A DNA stretch of 63,213 nucleotides, from positions 1 to 63,213 of the forward strand of contig NZ_JAIZDA010000023.1 of assembly GCF_020404405.1 (NCBI RefSeq). The letters are read 5' to 3'. Both the position numbers and the translations under genes were made by a program. A model generated the notes under the pieces. That model ran no database searches. It had not been told where the DNA came from and saw only the letters and a list, made by a program, of their open reading frames with translations. The DNA is from Novosphingobium sp. FKTRR1 (lineage in GTDB: Bacteria; Pseudomonadota; Alphaproteobacteria; Sphingomonadales; Sphingomonadaceae). Shown here piece after piece: positions 25,263 through 34,426 of this stretch; within the stretch, counting starts at the first letter, position 1; every line of letters begins with the position of its first letter.

Positions 25263-26276
25263 TCAGCCCGCCGGCTTGTTGAAGCTTGGGTCGAACGCAC
25301 CGTTCAGGTCGGGAACCTTGGTGATGATCCCGGCCTTGCGATAGCGTTCAAGGATCGCCTCCTGCTCGACGCGCAAGTTGTCATCGACCGGGATCGGGGT
25401 GGTCAGCAGATCCTCGACCGTCAGCAGCGCCACATCTTCGGGAAGCCCGGTCTCACGCGACAGGACGCGGGCATATTCGTGCGGATGGCTCTGCAGCCAG
25501 ATCCGCGCCCGCGACAGCCGCGCGACGAAATCCTGCAACTGCGCGCGCTTGGTGGCGATGGCCGGTTCGTTGGCGGCATAGAAACCGGCTTGCGAGGGCA
25601 GTTCGCGCGCATCGCCGATGGTGCGGTCCTTGTCCTTGAGCAGCGCCACGCCGACGTAAGCGCCCCAGGTGGACCATGCGTCGATCGACCCTGCGGCCAG
25701 CGCGGCCTTGGCCTCGCTGTTGTTGAGATAGATCCAGGTCACGTCCTTGGCCCCCAGCCCATGGCGTTCGAGCAATTGCAGCGCCAGATCCTGACCGGCC
25801 GAGCCGCGCACCGTGGCGATCTTCTTGCCGCGCAAGTCCTCCACCCGCTTGAGCGCGGAGTCCCCCGCAACGACGATGGCCGAAGTCCGTCCGCCATGAC
25901 CGGCGGGCAAGCGACCGGCGTAGATCACCTTGATCTTCGCCCCGCTGGCATAGGCAAAGGCAAAGGGCTGGCCGCCGATGCCGCCGGTGTCGATGGCGCC
26001 AGACGCCAGCGCCTCAAGCAAAGGCGAGGCCGCCGGGAAGATCGCCCAGTCGATGCGGTAAGGCACATGGTCCAGCTCGCCCGCCGCCTTCAGCAGCGCC
26101 TGCGCCCCGCCGCGCTGATCGCCCACCACCAGCGCGGCGGGGCCGGACGCGACCGGGGCCCGCGCGCGCCAGACCAGCCCGCCGACCGCGACGAGCGCCA
26201 CCGCCGCCACCGCCGCGATCGCTACCTTGCGCCATGATCGGCCTGCTGCTGCCGGGCTGCCTTCGTCGGTGCTCAT
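25263..26276 (-). CDS. ABC transporter substrate-binding protein, sulfonate/taurine type
   Basis: 337 aa. N-terminal anchor or signal, a hydrophobic stretch at about 17-36 without a lipobox. The type II periplasmic fold has GGIGGQPFAFAYASGA, VEDLRGKKIATVRGSAGQDLALQLL and WSTWGAYV, as in SsuA/TauA-type proteins. No permease or ATPase is in the window, so it is an orphan or works with a distant system. Convergent with the TonB receptor (18-bp gap). Confidence 0.78.
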   Translation of the reverse strand: MSTDEGSPAAAGRSWRKVAIAAVAAVALVAVGGLVWRARAPVASGPAALVVGDQRGGAQALLKAAGELDHVPYRIDWAIFPAASPLLEALASGAIDTGGIGGQPFAFAYASGAKIKVIYAGRLPAGHGGRTSAIVVAGDSALKRVEDLRGKKIATVRGSAGQDLALQLLERHGLGAKDVTWIYLNNSEAKAALAAGSIDAWSTWGAYVGVALLKDKDRTIGDARELPSQAGFYAANEPAIATKRAQLQDFVARLSRARIWLQSHPHEYARVLSRETGLPEDVALLTVEDLLTTPIPVDDNLRVEQEAILERYRKAGIITKVPDLNGAFDPSFNKPAG

Positions 26277-26535
26277 TGCGCAAGATCTCCATCCGCCCGA
26301 CCGGGATCGTCGGGCATTTGCGCTGACAAGGCACCGAATGGGCCTGCGCGGTCCAGTCAGGATTGTTCAAGTGCATCTGAGAAAATCTGGGGTTTGGCCG
26401 CGGATGGGCAAACTTGGTGAAGGGTTCGCGCGGGCTTCGTGCAGACTTCATCATGCACCGATTGGAACTCGTCATAACCCGAAGCGGCGCGCTCGGCGTA
26501 CATCGTGGCCCACAGACACCATTCGGGAGAGCGCC

Positions 26536-27237
26536 ATGGGCGATATTGTCAACAAGTCGGCGCTGATCGTCGGCACCGGTCCGGGGATCAGCGCCTCGGT
26601 CGCCCGCGCGCTGGCGGCGCAGGGCTACAAGGTGGCGCTGGCGGCGCGCAATCCCGACAAGTTCAAGGGCCTTGCCACCGACATCGGCGCGCATTCGTTC
26701 GCGGTCGACGCGACCGACGAAGCCGCCGTGGCGCGCCTGTTCGTCGATGTGGAAGCCGCCATCGGCGTGCCCGAAATGGTGCTGTTCAACGCTGCCGGAC
26801 GGGTGCGCGGCCCGCTCGAATCGCTCGACCCCGTGCTGGTGCGGCGCGCGATCGAGGTGTCGGCCTATGGCGGCTTTCTGGTGGTGCAGCAGGCGGCCAG
26901 GCGGCTGGTCCCGCTGGGACGCGGCGCGATCCTGCTGACCGGCGCAACCGCCAGCGTCAAAGGCTTCGCCAACTCGTCGGCCTTTGCGATCGGCAAGTTC
27001 GGGTTGCGCGGGCTGGCCCAAAGCGCCGCGCGCGAACTGGCGCCGAAGGGTATCCATGTGGCCCACTTCGTCATCGACGGCGCGGTCCGCAGCGCCGCGC
27101 GGCCCGATCCCGCGCACGCGCCCGACAGCACGCTCGATCCCGATGCCATCGCGCAGACGTATCTGGCGGTGCTCGCCCAGCCCCGCAGCGCCTGGACCTG
27201 GGAGGTCGAACTGCGCCCCCACGTCGAAAACTTCTGA
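26536..27237 (+). CDS. SDR-fold protein with Phe in place of catalytic Tyr
   Basis: 233 aa. Coenzyme motif GTGPGISASVARALA (13-27), FNAAG near 84-88, and the YxxxK site reads F150-AIG-K154. A subfamily with this Phe is widespread in bacteria and its catalytic mechanism is not clear to me. ATG at 26536 after GGGAGAG. It leads a plus-strand series SDR-MBL-GST-LLM-FAD-ferredoxin. Confidence 0.8.
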   Translation: MGDIVNKSALIVGTGPGISASVARALAAQGYKVALAARNPDKFKGLATDIGAHSFAVDATDEAAVARLFVDVEAAIGVPEMVLFNAAGRVRGPLESLDPVLVRRAIEVSAYGGFLVVQQAARRLVPLGRGAILLTGATASVKGFANSSAFAIGKFGLRGLAQSAARELAPKGIHVAHFVIDGAVRSAARPDPAHAPDSTLDPDAIAQTYLAVLAQPRSAWTWEVELRPHVENF

Positions 27238-27262
27238 CCCGTTTGACGAAAGGCTCCACCCC

Positions 27263-28291
27263 ATGAAACTGCGCCTTGCCCTGCTGGCCGCCCTTTCCGC
27301 TCCGCTGACGTTCGCGATGGCGGGCGGAGCGCTCGCCCACAATCCGCTCGACCCGCCCGAGGTCGACGCGCACGTCGATGCCGCCACCCGGCTGGCGCGC
27401 AAGGATCTGGCCCAGTCGCTGTTCTTCTGCGAGGCCGATCCGCGCGCCAAAGTGCTCGCCTCGCTCAAGCGGATCGGCGAATGGATCGAACCGACCCGGA
27501 TCTTCGACAATTTGTCCTATGTCGGCAACCAGTTCGTCGGGGTCTACGCGCTGGAGACCGATGGCGGGGTGATCCTGTTCGATTCGGGCACTTCGGTGGA
27601 CGAGGCCGAGAACCACATCGCGCCGGGCCTGCGCAAGCTGGGGATCGATCCCAAGGATATCCGCTACATCGTCGTCACGCATGGCCACTGGGACCACTTT
27701 GGCGGCGCGCTGTGGTTCCAGCAGCAATACGGCACGCCCGTGGGGCTGAGCGAGAACGACTGGCAGATGATCGAGCGGCAGGAGGGCACGCCGGTCCTCA
27801 ACGGACGGCCGATCCCCAAGCGCGACCGCGTGATCACCGACGGGCAAGTGCTCAAGGTCGGCAGCACCAGCGTGTCGCTGTACATCACGCCGGGGCACAC
27901 GCCGGGCACCGTGTCGGCGATCTTTCCGATCCGGCAGGGCGGCCGCCAGCATATCGTCTCGCTGCTCGGCAGCACCGCGCTGCCCGATACGGTCGAGCCG
28001 ACCGCGATCACCGGGGGGCTTGAGCGCTATCGCGATTCGATCGACCGCTTTGCCAAGCTGAGCCGCGCGGCCAAGGCCGACATCCTGCTCAACACCCACT
28101 TGTTCGCGTTCGGCGGGGTGGAGCGACTGGACAAGGCCCGTGCCACCCGCAACCCGGCAGTGCGCGGCAACAGCTTCGTCATCGGGCCGCAGCGGATCGG
28201 CGCGTTCTATGGCCTGATGGACCACTGCATGCAGGCCGCCGAAGGCCGCATCCGGGCAAAGGCGACAAGTGCCGCGCCGCACGCCCACTGA
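27263..28291 (+). CDS. Exported metallo-β-lactamase-fold hydrolase
   Basis: 342 aa. Signal peptide at about 1-25. The metal motif is H140-G-H142-W-D144-H145-FGG; H212 (PGHTPGT) and H279 (NTHLFAF) complete the dinuclear zinc site as in subclass B3-like enzymes. B3 members hydrolyse β-lactams, but many relatives act on lactones or esters; the catabolic setting favours the latter. It starts 25 bp after the SDR stop. Confidence 0.82.
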   Translation: MKLRLALLAALSAPLTFAMAGGALAHNPLDPPEVDAHVDAATRLARKDLAQSLFFCEADPRAKVLASLKRIGEWIEPTRIFDNLSYVGNQFVGVYALETDGGVILFDSGTSVDEAENHIAPGLRKLGIDPKDIRYIVVTHGHWDHFGGALWFQQQYGTPVGLSENDWQMIERQEGTPVLNGRPIPKRDRVITDGQVLKVGSTSVSLYITPGHTPGTVSAIFPIRQGGRQHIVSLLGSTALPDTVEPTAITGGLERYRDSIDRFAKLSRAAKADILLNTHLFAFGGVERLDKARATRNPAVRGNSFVIGPQRIGAFYGLMDHCMQAAEGRIRAKATSAAPHAH

Positions 28292-28308
28292 TTGCAAAAA
28301 CTCATAAG

Positions 28309-28348
28309 GCGCGCTGTCGTCTCAAGTTTCCGCACGACGACAGCGCGC
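28309..28348. terminator. Perfect 13-bp hairpin between MBL and GST genes
   Basis: GCGCGCTGTCGTC (28309-28321) and GACGACAGCGCGC (28336-28348) pair fully, with a 14-nt loop. It lies 17 bp after the MBL stop. No U-run follows the second arm, so it may be an attenuating hairpin, a 3' mRNA stabiliser or an operator for the next gene. Confidence 0.6.
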
Positions 28349-28389
28349 TAGACACAGGTGATGACGCAAACCCGGAGTACCCCGCAGCC

Positions 28390-28986
28390 ATGAAGCTTTA
28401 TGCCAGCGCCACGTCGCCATTTGCCCGCAAGGTCCGCATTGCGTTGATCGAACTCGGCCTTGCCGAACAAGTGGAGCTGGTGCCGACGAACCCGCTGGAA
28501 AGCGATGACTTTCGCGCGGTCAACCCGCTGGCCAAGATCCCCGCGCTGGTGCTCGACGATGGGTCGGTGCTGTATGACAGCGGGGTGATCGTCGACTACC
28601 TGAACACGCTCGACGGGCGCAACAAGCTGATTCCGGCAGACGGCTTCGCGCGCGTCGGCGAGTTGCGCCGTCATGCGCTGGGCGATGGCATCCTCGATGC
28701 CGCGGTCAGCATCGCCTTTGAATCGCGCCGTCCGGCAGAGCAACAGTCGGCCACATGGATCGCGCGCTGGAAAGAGGCGATCACCAGCGGCGCCGCCGCG
28801 CTGGCAGCAGACCTTGCACCCGGCGACTTCGGCCTTGCCGGGATCACCGCTGCCGCCGTCGCCGATTACGTCGCGTTCCGCTTTCCCGATCTCGACATCT
28901 CGCCGCTGGCTGCATGGCGGCTTCACCTTGGCGGGCGCAACAGCCTTGAGCGCACCCACCCCGCGCGCGAACTGGTCGCGGCCTGA
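28390..28986 (+). CDS. Glutathione S-transferase family protein
   Basis: 198 aa. An N-terminal thioredoxin-like domain (1-77) with SATSPFARKVRIAL and NPLAKIPALVLDDGSVLYDSGVI (cis-Pro, glutathione γ-Glu contact at DS). An all-helical C-terminal domain follows (85-195). It probably conjugates glutathione to, or removes it from, an electrophilic intermediate. Preceded by a strong hairpin, so it may start its own transcript. Confidence 0.85.
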   Translation: MKLYASATSPFARKVRIALIELGLAEQVELVPTNPLESDDFRAVNPLAKIPALVLDDGSVLYDSGVIVDYLNTLDGRNKLIPADGFARVGELRRHALGDGILDAAVSIAFESRRPAEQQSATWIARWKEAITSGAAALAADLAPGDFGLAGITAAAVADYVAFRFPDLDISPLAAWRLHLGGRNSLERTHPARELVAA

Positions 28987-29081
28987 GCCGCATCAGAAGG
29001 TTCAATAGGCCTATCAGCAAGCCTCGCTTATTTCCGGCCTTCAGCGGGTCTAGCGGATTGGACAATCAAGGAGATTTCCGC

Positions 29082-30467
29082 ATGACGCAGAGCCAACAGC
29101 CACTGGCCCACCAGCTTCAGGCCCGCCAGCTCCATTTGGGCGCCATTCTCGAAGGCGTCGGCACCGATCAGCAATCGTGGCGCGATCCCGATCTGCCCGG
29201 CGATGCCAGCGTCGATATCGACTGGTACATCGCCAACGCCAAGCTGGCCGAGGATGCGAAGTTCGATCTGGTGTTCATCGTCGATTCGCCGTTCATCACG
29301 CCCGACACCGCGCCCCATTTCCTCAACCGGCTGGAGCCGCTGACGCTGCTCTCGGCGGTGGCGACCCACACCAGCCGCATCGGACTGGTCGGCACGCTGA
29401 CCACCTCGTACTGGGAGCCCTACAATGTGGCGCGCCAGTTCGGCTCGCTCGACCACATCAGCCGGGGCCGCGCCGGCTGGAACGTGGTGACCACCGGCCT
29501 TGAAGGCGCAGCGCAGAACTATGGCCGCGAAGAGCACTTCCGCCATGCCGACCGCTATGAACGCGCCCACGAATTCGTCAGCGTGGTGCAAGGGCTGTGG
29601 GACAGCTACGAGGACGACGCCTTCGTGCGCGACAAGCAGAGCGGCGTGTTCCTGAACAAGGCCAAGCAGCACCGTCTCGATCACAAGGGCACCCACTTCT
29701 CGGTGCGCGGCCCGCTGGCGCTGACCCGGTCGAAGCAGGGCCAGCCGGTGATCTTTCAGGCAGGCGACAGCACCGAAGGGCGCGATCTGGGCGCCGCGAT
29801 CGCCGACGGCACGTTTGCCTCGGCGCAGGATTTCGACAGCGGCGTTGCCTATTACGCCGACCTCAAGGCGCGCGCGGCGGCGCTGGGCCGCAACCCCGAT
29901 CACATCAAGGTGTTGCCCGGCCTGTTCCCGATCCTGGCCGAAACCGACGAGGAAGCCCAGCGGATCGCGCGGGTGCAGCACGAAGCGCTCGATATAGACA
30001 AGCTGCTGGTCCAGCTTGGCCGCGCGTTCAACTACCACGACTTCCGCCAGTACGACCTTGACGCGCCGTTCCCCGATCTGACCGGGGTCACGCTCAACAG
30101 CTACAAGGGCCATGCCGAACGGATCATCGCCACCGCCAAGGAAAAGGGCTACACCCTGCGCGAGGCGGCGTACCAGCTTGGCCAGTGGCGGACCTCGTTC
30201 ATCGGCTCGCCCGAGACGATCGCCAACGAGATCGAGCGCTGGTTCACGGGTCGCGCGGCCGATGGCTTCATCCTGCGGGTGACGCGCCCGGCCGACTTCG
30301 CCCTGTTCCGCGAACGCGTGGTGCCGATCCTGCAACAGCGCGGGCTGTTCCGCACCGAATACACCGCCGACACGCTGCGCGGCCATCTGGGCGTGCCGGT
30401 GCCCCCGCACCGCCATGCGGCAACCGTCGCTTCCGCCGAAGCCGAGCTGGCCGAACCCGCCGAATGA
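29082..30467 (+). CDS. Flavin-dependent monooxygenase, LLM class (NtaA/SnaA/DszA type)
   Basis: 461 aa, bacterial-luciferase-like TIM barrel. Recognisable segments are DLVFIVDSPF, RIGLVGTLTTSYWEPYNVARQF, SRGRAGWNVVTT, NYGREEHFRHADRYERA and QAGDSTEGRDLGA, all typical of the two-component FMNH2-dependent NtaA/DszA group. Members open C-N or C-S bonds of nitrilotriacetate, sulfones and similar compounds. AAGGAG lies 7 bp before the ATG at 29082. No flavin reductase is adjacent; the coupled FAD and ferredoxin genes might supply electrons. Confidence 0.87.
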   Translation: MTQSQQPLAHQLQARQLHLGAILEGVGTDQQSWRDPDLPGDASVDIDWYIANAKLAEDAKFDLVFIVDSPFITPDTAPHFLNRLEPLTLLSAVATHTSRIGLVGTLTTSYWEPYNVARQFGSLDHISRGRAGWNVVTTGLEGAAQNYGREEHFRHADRYERAHEFVSVVQGLWDSYEDDAFVRDKQSGVFLNKAKQHRLDHKGTHFSVRGPLALTRSKQGQPVIFQAGDSTEGRDLGAAIADGTFASAQDFDSGVAYYADLKARAAALGRNPDHIKVLPGLFPILAETDEEAQRIARVQHEALDIDKLLVQLGRAFNYHDFRQYDLDAPFPDLTGVTLNSYKGHAERIIATAKEKGYTLREAAYQLGQWRTSFIGSPETIANEIERWFTGRAADGFILRVTRPADFALFRERVVPILQQRGLFRTEYTADTLRGHLGVPVPPHRHAATVASAEAELAEPAE

Positions 30468-32083
30468 TCGCTTCGGTCATCCTGAGTGCCGATGTCCTGA
30501 TCCTTGGTGGCGGCATGGCAGCCGCGTGGGCTGCCATCGCTGCTGCCGAGGCCGGGGCGAGCGTGATCGTTGTCGACAAGGGCGCGATGGGCACCAGCGG
30601 TGTCACCGCGACCGGCGGGCCCGGCCACTGGTGGGTGCCCGACGATGCCGCGCTGCGCCGCGACGCGGTGGAGCGGCAGACCGCCAAGGCACAAGGGCTG
30701 GGCGATCCCGAATGGATGGCGCGGATCATCGATCTGACCTGGCGCTACCTGCCGCAGATCGCGTCCTACTATCCGTTCGGCAGCGATGGCCGGGGCGGCC
30801 GCTTCATCAATGGTGTGCGCGGGCCCGAATACATGCGCGCGCTGCGCCAGCTTGCCCTGGCGCGCGGGGTGACGGTGCTCGATCACCATCCGGCGGTCGA
30901 ACTGCTGGCCAACGCCGACGGCACCATCATCGGCGCGCGCGGCGTGGCGCTGATCAGCGAAGAGACATGGGAGGTTCGCGCCGGTGCAACGATCGTGGCG
31001 ACCGGCGGTTGCGCCTTCCGCTCTGGCCTGATCGGCAGCCATACCAACACCGGCGACGGGCTGCTGATGGCGGCAGAAGCCGGGGCCGACCTGTCGGGCA
31101 TGGAATTCTCGATCAGCTACTCGCTCTCGCCCGAATGGGCCTCGACGCGCACGCTGCCCTATACCGCCGCGCGCTTCTATGATGGCGGGGGGCGCGAACT
31201 CGACATTCCGCCGCCGCGCGCAGGGCACGCGCACGATCAGGCGCTGGGCAAGGCGATGAGCGAGGGGCCGGTGCTGGCCGACCTGTCCGACGCGCCGCCT
31301 GCGCTGCATGGCGTGCTGCGGCGCATCCAGCCGCTGACCGCCGCCGCGTTCGAACGGCGCGGCATCGACTTGTGGCGCGACCGCTTCCCGGTCAAGCTGT
31401 TCGGCGAAGGCACGATCCGGGGCGTCGGCGGCCTGCGCATCATCGATGCCGACTGCCGCACCAGCGTGCCGGGCTTGTTCGCGGCGGGCGATGCCGCCAC
31501 GCGCGAACTGGTCACCGGCGCCAGCAGCGGCGGCGGCGCGGTCAATTCGGCATGGGCGCTGTCATCGGGTCGGATTGCCGGAGCCGCCGCCGCGCAGCAG
31601 GCACGTGCCACCCTCGCTCGCCAGACCGGAACCGGCCTCGGCCGCATCGGGCTGCACCCGCAACGGGCTGCGCAGGCGCTCGATACGGCCACCATCACCG
31701 CCAGCGTCGGGCACGAAATCCACGATTACAAAAAGGCGTTCTGGCGCCGCGCCGACAGTCTGGCGCAGTCCGCCACGGTGCTGGAAGGCCACTGGCAGGC
31801 GCTGGCCGACCATGGCCGCGCGCAAGGCCGTGATCTGGTCGAACTGCGCGCGGTTGCCGCCATGACCGCCAGCGCGCGCTGGGTCACCGCCGCCGCTCAA
31901 GTTCGTGCCGAAACGCGCGGCATCCAGTTCCGCGACGATGCGCAAGCGCTCGACCCGGCGCTGGCGCACCGGCTGCTGGTCGGCGGGCTCGATACGGTGT
32001 GGACCCGGCCCGACCGCGCCACCGCCACAGCCACAGCCACCGCCGCAGCCACCGCCGCAGCCTCGGCAGAGTTGGCGGCATGA
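30464..32083 (+). CDS. FAD-dependent oxidoreductase, fumarate/adenylylsulfate-reductase flavoprotein type
   Basis: 539 aa. N-terminal FAD fold VLILGGGMAAAWAAIAAAEAG (about 11-31), GATIVATGGCAFRSGL, and GLFAAGDAATRELVTGASSGGGA near 340-360. Its layout (FAD domain, capping domain, C-terminal helical region) and the following 2[4Fe-4S] gene match AprA/AprB-like pairs. It overlaps the monooxygenase stop and the ferredoxin start, both by ATGA-type overlaps. The C-terminus has an Ala/Thr repeat (about 519-532) encoded by a GCC-rich simple repeat. Confidence 0.8.
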   Translation: MIASVILSADVLILGGGMAAAWAAIAAAEAGASVIVVDKGAMGTSGVTATGGPGHWWVPDDAALRRDAVERQTAKAQGLGDPEWMARIIDLTWRYLPQIASYYPFGSDGRGGRFINGVRGPEYMRALRQLALARGVTVLDHHPAVELLANADGTIIGARGVALISEETWEVRAGATIVATGGCAFRSGLIGSHTNTGDGLLMAAEAGADLSGMEFSISYSLSPEWASTRTLPYTAARFYDGGGRELDIPPPRAGHAHDQALGKAMSEGPVLADLSDAPPALHGVLRRIQPLTAAAFERRGIDLWRDRFPVKLFGEGTIRGVGGLRIIDADCRTSVPGLFAAGDAATRELVTGASSGGGAVNSAWALSSGRIAGAAAAQQARATLARQTGTGLGRIGLHPQRAAQALDTATITASVGHEIHDYKKAFWRRADSLAQSATVLEGHWQALADHGRAQGRDLVELRAVAAMTASARWVTAAAQVRAETRGIQFRDDAQALDPALAHRLLVGGLDTVWTRPDRATATATATAAATAAASAELAA

Positions 32084-32451
32084 TCGGGGCGCTGATTGCC
32101 GAGCGCTGCACCAATTGCAACGCTTGCGTAAAGGCCTGCCCGGCGCTGGTGTTCGATCCGGGCGAGCAGACGCCGGTGCTGGCGCGCGTTGCGGACTGCC
32201 AGACCTGCTATCTGTGCGAACTGGCGTGCGAGGCCGATGCCTTGTGGGTCAATCCCGATGCGGCAAGCAGTTGGGCGCCCCCGCACCGCCACTTGCTCGA
32301 ATCCGGGCAACTGGGCCGCATCCGGCTGGATTCGGGCTGGAACGAGCCCGCCGATGCGGGACAGCTCGACGACTACCGCCTGCTCGGCCCCCTGCTCAAC
32401 GAAGGGGTCGAGATCGCCGGGCGCCGCTATGCGCAAAAGCACGGCGGCTGA
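32080..32451 (+). CDS. 2[4Fe-4S] ferredoxin-type subunit
   Basis: 123 aa. Two CX2CX2CX3C sets: C10/C13/C16/C20 and C40/C43/C46/C50, each for a [4Fe-4S] cluster. A 65-residue C-terminal extension follows. It overlaps the FAD-protein stop (ATGA), which suggests a fixed complex. Proposed role: electron carrier between the flavoprotein and a partner; direction unknown. Convergent with the cyclase gene (11-bp gap). Confidence 0.85.
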   Translation: MIGALIAERCTNCNACVKACPALVFDPGEQTPVLARVADCQTCYLCELACEADALWVNPDAASSWAPPHRHLLESGQLGRIRLDSGWNEPADAGQLDDYRLLGPLLNEGVEIAGRRYAQKHGG

Positions 32452-32462
32452 CCCGGCAGGTT

Positions 32463-33242
32463 TCAGTCCTCGATAATCGCCACCGCGCGGGTCCAGCCCG
32501 CCGACGCGCCCTTGATCTTGTGCGGGAAGCACGAGACGGTGAAGCCGTGCGGCGGCAGGCTTTCCAGGTTGTGCAGCTTTTCAAGGTGGCAGTAGCCGAT
32601 GTCGCGCCCGGCCTTGTGGCCTTCCCAGATCAGCGATGTATCGCCGGTTTCGGCAACCTTCTGCGCGGTATAGCTGAACGGTGCGTCCCAGCTCCACGCA
32701 TCGGTGCCGGTCACCCGCACGCCCCGGCTGGTCAGGTAGATGGTCGCGTCATAGCCCATGCCGCAACCCACGTTGACGAAATCGGGCCGCCCCAGCGCCA
32801 TGCCCGCAGCGGTGTTGACCAGCACGATGTCGAGCGGCTGCAAGTCGTGCCCGATCCGCGCCAGTTCATCCTCGACGTCTTGCGCGGTCACGACATAGCC
32901 ATCGGGGAAATGGCGGAAGTCCAGCTTCACACCGCGCTGGAAGCACCATTCCAGCGGCACTTCGTCGATGGTGATGGCGCGTTCGCCGCCGTCCATCGTC
33001 GGGTGGAAGTGCCAGGGTGCATCCAGATGCGTGCCATTGTGCGTGGTCAGCGTGATCGTCTCGGCCGCAGCAAATCCTTCGCCGCCGGGGATGGCCTCGG
33101 CGGTCAGGCCGGGAAAGAAATGCGCCGCCTCGGCCACGGTCTCGCCGTGCGTCTGATAGGTGATGTGCGGCCGCATGAACGGCGGATCGCTGACCACCTC
33201 GTTGCACAAGGTGATCGACAGGTCGATGAAACGGCGCGCCAT
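32463..33242 (-). CDS. Cyclase-family metal hydrolase (kynurenine-formamidase-like)
   Basis: 259 aa. Metal motif H68-N-G-T-H72-L-D74-A-P-W-H78-F-H80, the signature of the bacterial kynurenine formamidase/cyclase family. It hydrolyses an amide, ester or cyclic bond, often an arylformamide. No other kynurenine-pathway gene is here, so another N-formyl or lactone product is likely. Last gene of the FAD-hydroxylase operon, 11 bp after the hydrolase. Confidence 0.82.
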   Translation of the reverse strand: MARRFIDLSITLCNEVVSDPPFMRPHITYQTHGETVAEAAHFFPGLTAEAIPGGEGFAAAETITLTTHNGTHLDAPWHFHPTMDGGERAITIDEVPLEWCFQRGVKLDFRHFPDGYVVTAQDVEDELARIGHDLQPLDIVLVNTAAGMALGRPDFVNVGCGMGYDATIYLTSRGVRVTGTDAWSWDAPFSYTAQKVAETGDTSLIWEGHKAGRDIGYCHLEKLHNLESLPPHGFTVSCFPHKIKGASAGWTRAVAIIED

Positions 33243-33253
33243 GATGCTCTCCC

Positions 33254-34411
33254 TCAGGCCGCCCGGCCACCGAGCGTGTCGGCAAACCAGTCGGCGATAT
33301 AGTCGCGGCCAAAGGCCATGTTGTCGGCGCCGACGTGCTCGACCCCGCCTTCGCGCGCGGTAAAGATCTTCAGTTCGCGGCGCGGGCTGTTGACGAGTTG
33401 GTCATAGCAATCGTGGGCATAATCGACGCTGATCTGGCGGTCGTTGGCGCCGTGGGTGACCAGAAACGGCACCTTCACCCCGCCCATGTGGCCGTTGAGG
33501 TTCATCGCTTCGGACTTGGCGAGGAATTCGTCCATGTCCGTCGCGCCGAACGCCCACATCACGTGCGCCCAGTAATGCGGCACGGGGTTTTCGCCTTCGC
33601 GCTTCAGCCGCTTGTCCTGCACTTCGCGCCAGTTGTGGTTGGCGCCCCAGCAGGCGCCGCTGGCGAAACGCGGCTCATAGGCGACGGCGCGCGGGGCAAA
33701 ATGTCCGCCCAGCGAAATGCCGGTCATGCCGATCCGCTTGGGGTCCACGTCGGGCTGCGTTTCCAGCCAGTCCACCGCTTTGCCCGCCCAGTTTTCGCTA
33801 TGCGGATCGACGGGCAAGTCCTGCAGCCGCAAGACTTCGCCGCTGCCCGGCTGATCGACGCACAAGGTCGAGATGCCGCGCCGCGCCAGCGCTTCGGGAA
33901 GGCGGCTCCAGTACAGCAGCTCCTTGCAGCTATCCAGACCGTTGCAATAGACCACCACCGGGTGCGGCCCCGGACCCGTGGCGCGGGTGTAAAGCGCGGC
34001 CATCGTCCCGGTTTCGAGCGGGATTTCCACCCGTTCGCGGTTGATCTGGCCCAGCTTGGCCGACTTTGCGAAGGCATCGAGCGCCTTGGCATAGGTTTCC
34101 TTGCGGCCCGGCGCGCCGTGGCCCTGCATCCGCTCGGCCACAAGAAGGTAGAGCGATGCCCGCTCAAGCTTGTTGCTGGCGGAAAAGCCGTGGCCGGCGG
34201 CCTCATCCTCGGCGGCGAGCGCGATCAGCTTGTCGCCATAGTTCGACCACTGCCGCATGAACGCGGGCGTGCCGGCGTCGCCACCGCCTGCGGCCGCATC
34301 GATGATTGGCTGGCACATGTCGACGATCTCGCCGATCTGCCCCCCGCTTTCCATCGCGATGGCGACCGACAGGTTCCAGATATAGTTCGGAAAAGGGGAA
34401 TAGAGCGCCAC
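33254..34411 (-). CDS. α/β-hydrolase, 2,6-dihydroxypseudooxynicotine hydrolase-like, copy 2
   Basis: 385 aa. Same plan as the protein at 11864-13015: helical cap, GISLGGHFAPR nucleophile Ser, HGANDRQI acid and EHVGADN His. The two share long blocks (NGLDS, VDQPG, GENPVPHYW), so they are paralogues. It lies between the SnoaL-like gene (15 bp) and the cyclase (11 bp). Probable step: C-C cleavage of a β-keto ring-fission product. Confidence 0.82.
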   Translation of the reverse strand: MALYSPFPNYIWNLSVAIAMESGGQIGEIVDMCQPIIDAAAGGGDAGTPAFMRQWSNYGDKLIALAAEDEAAGHGFSASNKLERASLYLLVAERMQGHGAPGRKETYAKALDAFAKSAKLGQINRERVEIPLETGTMAALYTRATGPGPHPVVVYCNGLDSCKELLYWSRLPEALARRGISTLCVDQPGSGEVLRLQDLPVDPHSENWAGKAVDWLETQPDVDPKRIGMTGISLGGHFAPRAVAYEPRFASGACWGANHNWREVQDKRLKREGENPVPHYWAHVMWAFGATDMDEFLAKSEAMNLNGHMGGVKVPFLVTHGANDRQISVDYAHDCYDQLVNSPRRELKIFTAREGGVEHVGADNMAFGRDYIADWFADTLGGRAA

Positions 34412-34426
34412 GCTGGATGTCCGTGT

